13,358 nt of DNA from Treponema sp. (GTDB lineage Bacteria; Spirochaetota; Spirochaetia; Treponematales; Breznakiellaceae). The DNA lies in NCBI GenBank assembly GCA_031273185.1, contig JAISSG010000052.1, positions 1-13,358 on the forward strand. Reading direction: 5' to 3'. A program made the position numbers and the translations under genes. Positions 1 to 5,119 of this stretch are shown here, one piece after another; the first letter of the stretch is position 1; every line of letters begins with the position of its first letter. Below the pieces are notes generated by a model, which was not told where the DNA came from, did no database searches, and saw only the letters and a program-made list of their open reading frames with translations.

Positions 1-17
1 GCCGCAGGAATACAGTT

Positions 18-503
18 ATGAGCATAATTGAATTTATAAATAATTATAAAAATAACTGCTTTTGGTTTTTTATACCAGTAATTATTTTCAATATTATATT
101 TACAAAATATCTCCCAGAAAAATATCTGAAAAATATAAACCACCCAATAGTTACAATAGAAACTGTTGCAAGAATAATAACAATAGTGTTGTCTGTAATA
201 ATGGCAATAAAACTGGATAACAAAATTGGGAAAGCAGGACTTATTGTATATATTATTGGAATTATAATTTATTTCTGTTCATACTTTATAGTAATAAAAG
301 TACCCGCAATTTCATTCCATAATAATTTTATTGTATTATTAGCTCCATATTGGACATCAGTTTTATGGTTAATTGGTATTGGATTATTGGGAAATAAGTT
401 ATTTATAAATATACCGTATCATTATTCCGTATATATAATAATATCAATTATATTTGCAATTATACATAGTATTCATGGATATATTTGTTACAACATAAAA
501 TGA
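18..503 (+). CDS. AT-rich orphan multi-pass membrane protein
   Basis: 161 aa, not recognised as any family. Five hydrophobic segments are visible at about residues 14-30, 49-65, 73-95, 102-124 and 134-157, joined by short polar loops, so it should sit in the cytoplasmic membrane. It is rich in Ile, Tyr, Phe, Asn and Lys, with no charged catalytic-looking motif and no signal peptide. The ATG at 18 is preceded by GCAGGAA (4-10) at ribosome-binding distance. Base composition is far from that of the GC-rich genes after position 1460: bases 61-120 contain only 12 G or C in 60. That suggests recent transfer. It is followed at once by the folded attC-like element at 517-705, the order expected of a gene cassette (ORF, then attC on the same strand). 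Function unknown; coding status is supported by length, Shine-Dalgarno site and coherent hydrophobic pattern. Confidence 0.75.
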   Translation: MSIIEFINNYKNNCFWFFIPVIIFNIIFTKYLPEKYLKNINHPIVTIETVARIITIVLSVIMAIKLDNKIGKAGLIVYIIGIIIYFCSYFIVIKVPAISFHNNFIVLLAPYWTSVLWLIGIGLLGNKLFINIPYHYSVYIIISIIFAIIHSIHGYICYNIK

Positions 504-516
504 GTGTATAAAGCAA

Positions 517-705
517 GGCACACTTCGCATAACAGGATTGTATGCGCTACGCCGCCTGTTCGGGCGGCTCCGGGTTCCGAAAAACCGCAGTCGGGCTACG
601 CCCTTTGTGCGGTTTTTCTCCACCACATTTGGGGCGGGGGTCGTTGCTACGCAACGCCCTATTACCCGCCCCAAATGTCGCATACAGCCAGACCTGTTAT
701 GTGCC
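517..705 (+). repeat. 189-bp branched inverted-repeat element, attC-like ends
   Basis: The element closes on itself through nested arms: GGCACA (517-522) with TGTGCC (700-705); CATAACAGG (528-536) with CCTGTTATG (693-701); TGTATGCG (539-546) with CGCATACA (679-686). Inside are three hairpins: GCCGCC 551-556/563-568; an 11-bp arm 579-589/608-618; and a perfect 14-bp arm 625-638/665-678. GCTACGC occurs three times (546, 595, 646), two of them as stems with a TAC loop. The termini GCATAAC (527-533) and GTTATGT (696-702) each match 6 of 7 positions of the integron R''/R' consensus RYYYAAC...GTTRRRY in the correct order behind gene 18-503. The second paired box with an unequal spacer (2 versus 6 nt) also resembles attC architecture. 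It is longer than usual attC sites, so a non-autonomous palindromic mobile element is the main alternative. Confidence 0.6.
579..618. terminator. Bidirectional intrinsic terminator hairpin
   Basis: An 11-bp perfect stem, arms 579-589 and 608-618 (revcomp of each other), has a GC-rich upper part (ACCGCA/TGCGGT) and an A-run at its 5' base matched by a T-run at its 3' base. It therefore ends in a U tract on transcripts from either strand. The 18-nt loop carries its own mini-hairpin GGGC-TAC-GCCC (593-603). It lies between the convergent genes 18-503 (plus) and 737-1114 (minus), exactly where a shared terminator is expected, and is embedded in the larger folded element. Confidence 0.6.
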
Positions 706-736
706 GTAAAATCTGTTACGGAATAACATTTTTCTG

Positions 737-1114
737 CTACTTACTCCAGTTTCCATTCATACTTGAATAAGTTCCCTGTATACCAGAAATAGTTAACGTG
801 TTTCCACTCAAACTATAGCTGCCAGTAATTGTTTCTGAAAAAGGAGTCCAAGAAGAATTACTCCAGGCATGGGTTGAATTTAATGTAACGGTTGAACCAT
901 CATAAGAAATTGTACCCTTACCAAAATTTTTCCCTTCAAGTATAGATGTATAACCATCTCCTGAAATGACTATAGTCATCGGACCTTGGTTCCATGTTCC
1001 ATCTAAACTTCCATCATTACCACCTCCAGTCGAACCATTATCACAGCCGACAACCGTCATTCCGAATGCCAGTACCATTACCAGCATTCCCAACCAAAAT
1101 TTCCCGTTTTCCAT
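737..1114 (-). CDS. Small treponemal surface-type lipoprotein
   Basis: 125 aa. The start is the ATG at 1114 (MENGKFW...), because AAGGAG lies 6 nt upstream; a longer version starting with TTG at 1129 would have that ribosome-binding site inside the coding sequence. Residues 1-23 form a lipoprotein signal peptide with lipobox VVGC (Cys24), followed by a Gly/Ser/Asn-rich linker and a beta-rich domain with the pattern DGTW...ITGSYSLSGNTLTISG, resembling repetitive barrel/lipocalin-like small lipoproteins. I recall many paralogues with this leader in termite-gut treponemes; that is memory, not a search. Expected location is a lipid-anchored periplasmic or surface protein of unknown role. It is divergent from the XRE regulator at 1198, with twin operators between them, so it is probably controlled by that regulator. 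Convergent with gene 18-503. Confidence 0.85.
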   Translation of the reverse strand: MENGKFWLGMLVMVLAFGMTVVGCDNGSTGGGNDGSLDGTWNQGPMTIVISGDGYTSILEGKNFGKGTISYDGSTVTLNSTHAWSNSSWTPFSETITGSYSLSGNTLTISGIQGTYSSMNGNWSK

Positions 1115-1138
1115 AATTTTCTCCTTCAAACAGAATGT

Positions 1139-1188
1139 ACTCTAAATATAGAGTTGTTCTATAGGCTACCATACTCTAATTTTAGAGT
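1139..1188. promoter_or_regulatory. Twin palindromic operators between lipoprotein and XRE genes
   Basis: Two copies of the same dyad lie in the 83-bp divergent interval: ACTCTAAATATAGAGT (1139-1154) and ACTCTAATTTTAGAGT (1173-1188), both ACTCTA-N4-TAGAGT, with centres 34 bp apart (about three helical turns). A smaller palindrome CTATAG lies between them (1159-1164). The pattern fits binding sites of the dimeric XRE regulator encoded next door. Operator 2 contains a -10-like TCTAAT (1175-1180, plus) and operator 1 contains TATATT (1150-1145, minus), so each site could cover the -10 of one of the divergent promoters. Matching -35 boxes are weak; the promoter assignments are inference, the dyads are seen. 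Confidence 0.7.
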
Positions 1189-1197
1189 CAAGCGAAA

Positions 1198-1404
1198 ATG
1201 GAGCCAGAAACAGAAAAAATTTTAGAAAATCTCCGAAAAACGAGAATTTCTCAAAAAATCTCCCTTTTAAATCTTGCAAATTTGGTAGAAATTTCTCATA
1301 GCCATTTGTATTATATTGAAAGCAAGAGGGTAATACCTTCAATTGATGTAATTATTAAACTCACAAAAGCACTTAATATAAGCTTAATAAATCTTTTAGA
1401 ATAA
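1198..1404 (+). CDS. Small XRE/Cro-C1 family transcriptional regulator
   Basis: 68 aa, essentially one helix-turn-helix domain. Recognition region is residues ~18-43 (SQKISLLNLANLVEIS then SHSHLYYIESKR), followed by the PSIDVIIKLTKALNIS tail typical of XRE proteins and of restriction-modification controller (C) proteins. It would act as a dimer on DNA; the twin dyads directly upstream (1139-1188) are its likely sites, giving autoregulation plus control of the lipoprotein gene 737-1114. The start is forced: an in-frame TAG at 1183-1185 leaves ATG 1198 as the first start. No Shine-Dalgarno sequence precedes it, so translation from a very short leader is likely, as known for some C proteins. AT-rich like gene 18-503. 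No restriction, methylase, toxin or phage gene is visible beside it, so the alternatives (C protein, antitoxin) lack partner evidence. Confidence 0.85.
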   Translation: MEPETEKILENLRKTRISQKISLLNLANLVEISHSHLYYIESKRVIPSIDVIIKLTKALNISLINLLE

Positions 1405-1459
1405 AAACACCTTTATAGATATAAATTCAATGTCAAAAAGTTATGGATTTTTATCCTTG

Positions 1460-2857
1460 TTAATTGTCCCCTGTTACTTGTTCCGCCGTGGCATCCGGCT
1501 TATCGCCATCTGCGCCATCGCATAGCGACATTACTACGCATTTCACAACAGAACCTGGCGGCGGGGCCTCGCCGGAATATCTGACAGCAAGTTTAAGGTA
1601 ATTCTCCGAAACCGCCCGGAATTCTCCCTTTTGGGCGGGTTCCCCTTTTTCCACGACGGCGGACAATTCCCTGCCAAGCCAGGCCTGGGCATAGTCCCGC
1701 CTGCCCCGCAGGGCAAGACTGGTCAGGGCCTCTACCCGCCGCGTAACATCACGCTCGCAGACACTGCCGCCAAAGGCAAATGCCGCAGTTCCCGGCCGTT
1801 TTGAAAACGGGAACGCGTGTATCCACGCAAAACGGTTTTTCTCGCAGAAGGCAAGGGTCCGGGCAAAATCGGCCCCGGTTTCGCCGGGAAAGCCGGCAAT
1901 GATGTCGCAGGCCAGAAACGGGTTGTCCTTTGCCGAGCGCAGCAGAGCCGCCGCTTCCTCCGCCCGGCGGGGATCGTAAACCCTGCCCATTTTTTCCAGT
2001 ACCTCCGCGCTGCCCGACTGTACGCACAGGTGGAAGTGGGGGCGCACCCTTGGATGGGCAAGCGCCGAGGCAAGCCGCTCGTCAACAGCCTCCGGCTCCA
2101 GGGACGAAAGCCGCAACGCAATGGCCTCGCTGCCTTCCAGCAGGTACTCCACAAGCCCCGCGAGATCGCAGTCTGAATGCCGGTACTGGCTGATGTTAAC
2201 CCCGGTGATCATCAGCTCGGCACAGCCCCTGGCTTCATAGGCAAGAAGTTCCGCAAGGGCGGTTTTCCTGTCCAGGCTGACGCTGGGGCCCCGTGCGAGG
2301 CGCACCCGGCAATAGGTACACGCGCTGTCGCATCCGTCCTGTATCTTCAGGTAGCCCCGCGAGTGAAAGGCAAACTCGCCCGGCCTAAAATCGAACGGGG
2401 AACTGCCCTCTTCACGGCAAAGCCAGGATTCCAGCATTTCCGCCAGCGTGCCTGCCGTCGCCCCCAGCAAATACCCCGGTAATTTCAGCAGGGCGCCCTT
2501 GCCTGTCCCGCCGCCCAAAACAAAAAGCCGCCGACCGTGGGGCGATTCGGGGCAGCCTTCCGGGGCAGATTCAGATTCAAGCAGCGCGATATCGCCGGGG
2601 TCCAGTTGCGCGTAACAGCCAACGGCTATCACGCACGACCGGGGGTTTTCCCGCAGGGCTTTGCGTATGGTCCGGCGCGCCTTCTGATCGGCCTTCGACG
2701 TTACCGTGCAGGTGTTGATAATGACGAGACCCGGCCCCTCCAACACCGCACCCCAGGCAACCAAAGAAAACCCCGCTTTCCTAAACGAGTCGGCAATCGC
2801 CTCGCTTTCAAGCTGGTTAAGTTTACATCCCAGCGTATAAATCAGTATCGGACACAC
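1460..2857 (-). CDS. mtaB: tRNA t6A37 methylthiotransferase MtaB
   Basis: 465 aa radical-SAM methylthiotransferase, predicted to convert t6A37 to ms2t6A in ANN-decoding tRNAs in the cytoplasm. N-terminal UPF0004 domain (~1-110) has the three cluster cysteines Cys11 (TLGCKLNQLES), Cys50 (INTCTVTSKAD) and Cys81 (AVGCYAQ). The radical-SAM motif CxxxCxxC is Cys176/Cys180/Cys183 in GCDSACTYCRVRLARG, followed by ITGVNIS and the TIM-barrel region. A TRAM-type RNA-binding domain occupies ~389-447. The KxNQxES signature favours MtaB over MiaB or RimO. Start is GTG at 2857 with an AGGGG-type site close upstream; the N-terminus aligns with the usual start of the family. It is last in the bactofilin-TPR-mtaB array, separated from the TPR gene by the purine-rich repeat 2861-2934, and converges on the XRE gene. 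Confidence 0.93.
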   Translation of the reverse strand: MCPILIYTLGCKLNQLESEAIADSFRKAGFSLVAWGAVLEGPGLVIINTCTVTSKADQKARRTIRKALRENPRSCVIAVGCYAQLDPGDIALLESESAPEGCPESPHGRRLFVLGGGTGKGALLKLPGYLLGATAGTLAEMLESWLCREEGSSPFDFRPGEFAFHSRGYLKIQDGCDSACTYCRVRLARGPSVSLDRKTALAELLAYEARGCAELMITGVNISQYRHSDCDLAGLVEYLLEGSEAIALRLSSLEPEAVDERLASALAHPRVRPHFHLCVQSGSAEVLEKMGRVYDPRRAEEAAALLRSAKDNPFLACDIIAGFPGETGADFARTLAFCEKNRFAWIHAFPFSKRPGTAAFAFGGSVCERDVTRRVEALTSLALRGRRDYAQAWLGRELSAVVEKGEPAQKGEFRAVSENYLKLAVRYSGEAPPPGSVVKCVVMSLCDGADGDKPDATAEQVTGDN

Positions 2858-2860
2858 CAG

Positions 2861-2934
2861 CCCCTATCCCCACTTCCTTATTCCTCATTCCCCATTCCTC
2901 ATTCCCCTCTTCCCATTCCCCACTCCCCACTCCC
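2861..2934 (-). repeat. Purine-rich heptamer repeat with G4 potential in mtaB leader
   Basis: On the minus (mtaB) strand this stretch is degenerate GGGGAAT/GAGGAAT/GGGGAGT heptamers in series. Bases 2934 to 2904 read GGG-AGT-GGGG-AGT-GGGG-AAT-GGG-AAGA-GGGG, which satisfies the (G3+ N1-7)4+ intramolecular quadruplex rule with short loops. It fills nearly all of the 88 bp between the TPR stop codon and the mtaB GTG start, and several units look like Shine-Dalgarno sequences. Similar short heptameric repeats are known from cyanobacteria (STRR type). An effect on mtaB translation is inference. Confidence 0.75.
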
Positions 2935-2945
2935 TAAAAAAGCAC

Positions 2946-3632
2946 CTATCTGCTGCCAAGCGCCTGCCGGACACGGTCAAGGCCGCGCCGTGCGTCGGAA
3001 AGCTGGGGATTAAGCGAAAGGGCCTGCTCGTAGGCAACCACCGACTGGGCAAGGTCGCCCGCGTTTTCCCGGGCAAAGGCAAGCCGTGTCCACCAGGCGG
3101 CGTTCCCCGGCATGTAGTGCACCGCAGTGGAGAGGGCTATGTCGGCATGGCGGAATTTCCCCATCCGTATGTATATCTCGCCTATAAAATAATACACGAT
3201 CTCTATGCGCTGTCCTGACGGGGCAAGGTTCACGTATTCCTGAAAATATTGCAGGGCCACGCCGTTGTTTCCCATATAATAGTACACCTCGCCGAGGATT
3301 TCGGCGACCCTGGCGTCATACCGGCTAAGGCCCTGCGCCGTGCGGGCATAGCGCAAGACCTCGTCATAGCGGCCAAGGCGCAGCAGGCTCCAGCAGATGA
3401 CCACGTGCGATTCCAGGTTGCCGGGGTTTTCGGCAATCTCGTCCCGGCAAATTTGAACCGCCTGCGCGAAATTTCCCTGGCGGTATTCGGACAGGGCGTC
3501 AGGAGGGGAACCTCGGCCCTGCCGGGCCTCGGCGGAGGGTTCCGGCGCTGTCTGCGGAAAAACGCCGGGCGCGACAAGGGCAAGAACAAGGGCAAGAACA
3601 AGGACAAGGGCGGAAAGGCGCGGGAGACTCAT
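2946..3632 (-). CDS. Secreted tetratricopeptide-repeat protein
   Basis: 228 aa. A signal peptide (residues ~1-27) has an unusually repetitive hydrophobic core of Leu-Val/Leu-Ala dipeptides and ends near VFPQ; there is no lipobox cysteine, so the protein is probably periplasmic or anchored by this helix. After a Pro/Ala-rich linker, about five TPR units follow at ~46-70, 73-105, 107-139, 145-177 and 178-212, with characteristic residues (YRQGNFAQAVQ, ARTAQGLSRYDARVAEILGEVYY, ALSLNPQ). TPRs mediate protein-protein contacts; the partner is unknown. Its ATG overlaps the bactofilin stop (ATGA at 3629-3632), so the two are translationally coupled and may act together, for example linking the bactofilin scaffold to envelope proteins (inference). 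Confidence 0.85.
   Translation of the reverse strand: MSLPRLSALVLVLALVLALVAPGVFPQTAPEPSAEARQGRGSPPDALSEYRQGNFAQAVQICRDEIAENPGNLESHVVICWSLLRLGRYDEVLRYARTAQGLSRYDARVAEILGEVYYYMGNNGVALQYFQEYVNLAPSGQRIEIVYYFIGEIYIRMGKFRHADIALSTAVHYMPGNAAWWTRLAFARENAGDLAQSVVAYEQALSLNPQLSDARRGLDRVRQALGSR
3575..3610 (-). repeat. 12-bp tandem repeat inside TPR signal-peptide coding region
   Basis: On the plus strand CAAGGGCAAGAA is repeated exactly twice (3575-3586, 3587-3598) and followed by a degenerate third unit CAAGGACAAGGG (3599-3610); the underlying hexamer is CAAGRR. Read on the minus strand it encodes the Leu-Val/Leu-Ala core of the TPR protein's signal peptide. Gain or loss of units would keep the frame and change only h-region length. 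Confidence 0.8.
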
Positions 3633-3994
3633 AGGGCGGCGCTTTTCCCCGTCATGGCACAGCGGCCGTTAAACGTGCAGCCGGTCTCCATAAAGATTTC
3701 CGGCGCAGTTATGTTTCCTTCCAGCGTCCCGGTAACGGTAATCTCGACCTTCTCGGAAGCGGTTATGTCCCCTTTTACAAAACCCCTGATTATGACACGC
3801 GACGTGTTTATGTCGGCATTTACCACCGCTTCTTCATCAATCACCAGCAGCCCCTTGGCCTTGATCTCGCCGGAAACCTTTCCCCGGATAAGAAAGGACT
3901 TGTCGAAATTGAGAGTCCCGGAAAAATCGATGTCCGGCGAGAGTATCGTGTCAAAGTCGTCCTCTTCAATCATGTCGCTGTGAACATCAGTCAT
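3629..3994 (-). CDS. Bactofilin-family cytoskeletal protein
   Basis: 121 aa. Residues ~20-114 form a bactofilin (DUF583) domain: short beta-repeats with the pattern DFSGTLNF, LIRGKVSGEIKAKGLLVIDE, VVNADINTSRVIIRGFVKGDITASEKVEI, GTLEGNITAPEIFME, which wind into a right-handed beta-helix. Bactofilins polymerise without nucleotide into cytoplasmic, often membrane-attached filaments that position wall or envelope machinery. The N-terminal tail is acidic (EEDDFD). The ATG at 3994 is chosen because GAGGAG lies just upstream; the open frame runs to 4060 but has no ribosome site there. First gene of a minus-strand operon with the TPR gene (4-bp overlap). Divergent from pta. Confidence 0.92.
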   Translation of the reverse strand: MTDVHSDMIEEDDFDTILSPDIDFSGTLNFDKSFLIRGKVSGEIKAKGLLVIDEEAVVNADINTSRVIIRGFVKGDITASEKVEITVTGTLEGNITAPEIFMETGCTFNGRCAMTGKSAAL

Positions 3995-4012
3995 TCTGCT
4001 CTCCTCGGCAAA

Positions 4013-4018
4013 ATTATA
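4013..4018 (-). promoter_or_regulatory. Candidate -10 box for the bactofilin operon
   Basis: A perfect TATAAT on the minus strand lies 19 bp upstream of the bactofilin ATG. No convincing -35 is found at 16-18 bp, and initiation here would leave only a ~12-nt leader starting at the ribosome-binding site, so this is tentative; the real promoter could be further up in the 3995-4123 interval. Confidence 0.3.
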
Positions 4019-4057
4019 AACCTCTTGCCCAAAAAATACCATCGGGACGCTTGCGGG

Positions 4058-4101
4058 CATTGAAATATCAATGTATCATATAGATAATTATCCAAATTTG
4101 G
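4058..4101 (+). promoter_or_regulatory. pta promoter with stacked palindromes
   Basis: TTGAAA (4060-4065) and GATAAT (4083-4088) are separated by 17 bp, a near-consensus sigma-70-type promoter. Expected start is near 4095, giving a leader of ~28 nt with AAGGAG (4113-4118) before the pta ATG at 4124. Three dyads overlap it: CATTGA-N4-TCAATG (4058-4073) on the -35, GATAATTATC (4083-4092) on the -10, and CCAAATTTGG (4092-4101) at the start site. They may be operators, but AT-richness makes chance dyads possible. Confidence 0.65.
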
Positions 4102-4123
4102 CAAGATGCCAGAAGGAGCGAAC

Positions 4124-5119
4124 ATGGATTTTGTAAAAACGATGAAGGCCAAGGCTGTTTCGATGAGGAAAAAGCTGGTCCTGCCCGAGGGAACCGAGCC
4201 AAGGACGGTCAAGGCGGCCAGAATCATCATGGACGAGCAGCTTGCCGCAAGCGTAACCCTGCTGGGAAAAGTCGCCGATATCCAAAAAATAGCGGAGGCG
4301 GACGGGATAAAACTTCAGGACATCAACATCGTAAATACCCATGCCGACAACAACCTTGCCAGATACGCCGAGGAGTACTTCGAGTTGCGCAAGCACAAGG
4401 GCATGACCGAGGAACAGGCAAAAATAGACATTACCGACCCGCTGCGCTGGGCGGCGATGATGGTCCGCCTGGGCAAGTCCGACGCAATGGTTGCCGGCGC
4501 GGAAAACACCACCGGCGACGTCCTGAGGGCGGGGCTTACCATCATCGGCACCATCCCCGGCCTTAAAGTTGCCTCGTCCTGCTTTGTCATGGCAGGCCTT
4601 GATCCCCAGTGGGGCGCCAACGGGAACCTTGTCTTTTCAGACTGCGCGGTGGTGCCGGACCCTGACGCCGACCAGCTCGCGGACATAGCCGAAAGCGCGG
4701 CCCAGTCCTGTCGTGAATTTCTTGGCGCGGAACCTGTCGTCGCGCTTATGTCGTTCTCGACAAAGGGCTCCGCCAAGCACGACAACGTAAGCAAGGTGCA
4801 GGCGGCGGTTGAAATCCTCAAAAGCAGGAACCTGGGCTTTTTGTTTGACGGCGAATTGCAGGCAGACGCCGCGCTGGTTCCCTCGGTGACGGACAAAAAA
4901 GCGCCGGGCAGCCCGATCAAGGGAAAGGTGAACACGCTGGTATTTCCCGACCTTGGCTCCGGCAATATCGGCTACAAGCTGGTGCAGCGGCTGGCTGATG
5001 TCGAAGCCCTTGGCCCCTTCCTCCAGGGCTTTGCAAAGCCGATAAGCGACCTTTCCAGGGGCGCGTCGGTTGACGATATCGTCACTACCTGTGCCGTGAC
5101 GCTTTCGCGGGTAAAATAG
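4124..5119 (+). CDS. pta: Phosphate acetyltransferase
   Basis: 331 aa, the usual length of the single-domain enzyme without the DRTGG extension. It interconverts acetyl-CoA plus phosphate and acetyl phosphate plus CoA; with acetate kinase this gives ATP and acetate in fermentation. Family blocks seen: KLVLPEGTEPRTVKAA (18-32), DPLRWAAMMVRLGKSDAMVAG (105-125), SFSTKGSAKHD (210-220), FDGELQADAA (241-250), TLVFPDLGSGNIGYK (271-285), and the active-site block SDLSRGASVDDI, with Ser311, Arg312 and Asp318 matching the catalytic residues known in the methanogen enzyme. The start is ATG 4124 because AAGGAG ends 5 nt before it; the upstream ATG at 4106 would put that site inside the gene. Its last 35 bp overlap the 3' end of the convergent cfpA-like gene. 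Confidence 0.96.
   Translation: MDFVKTMKAKAVSMRKKLVLPEGTEPRTVKAARIIMDEQLAASVTLLGKVADIQKIAEADGIKLQDINIVNTHADNNLARYAEEYFELRKHKGMTEEQAKIDITDPLRWAAMMVRLGKSDAMVAGAENTTGDVLRAGLTIIGTIPGLKVASSCFVMAGLDPQWGANGNLVFSDCAVVPDPDADQLADIAESAAQSCREFLGAEPVVALMSFSTKGSAKHDNVSKVQAAVEILKSRNLGFLFDGELQADAALVPSVTDKKAPGSPIKGKVNTLVFPDLGSGNIGYKLVQRLADVEALGPFLQGFAKPISDLSRGASVDDIVTTCAVTLSRVK

Noticed and set aside
704..721. Hairpin CCGTAA-N6-TTACGG followed by a short T run
   Set aside because: Only a 6-bp AU-containing stem and the T run starts several bases later; the 579-618 hairpin is a far better terminator for the same genes.
504..770. Open frames (88 and 62 aa plus, 79 aa minus) across the folded element
   Set aside because: They consist of translated hairpin arms, have no ribosome-binding sites, overlap neighbouring genes and show no protein-like composition.
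1115..1129. Extra N-terminal residues (MKEKI) on the 737-1114 lipoprotein from a TTG start
   Set aside because: The extension would contain the AAGGAG ribosome site of the ATG at 1114, and the shorter form gives a normal lipoprotein leader.
1445..1456. GGAT-TTTT-ATCC hairpin between XRE and mtaB as terminator
   Set aside because: A 4-bp stem is too weak to call, although some terminator between these convergent genes would be expected.
3995..4060. Longer bactofilin starting at 4060
   Set aside because: Extra residues are not bactofilin-like, and the GAGGAG site directly before 3994 decides the start.
4106..4123. pta start at the upstream ATG (six more residues)
   Set aside because: The AAGGAG site lies inside those codons and points to ATG 4124, where Pta proteins normally begin.
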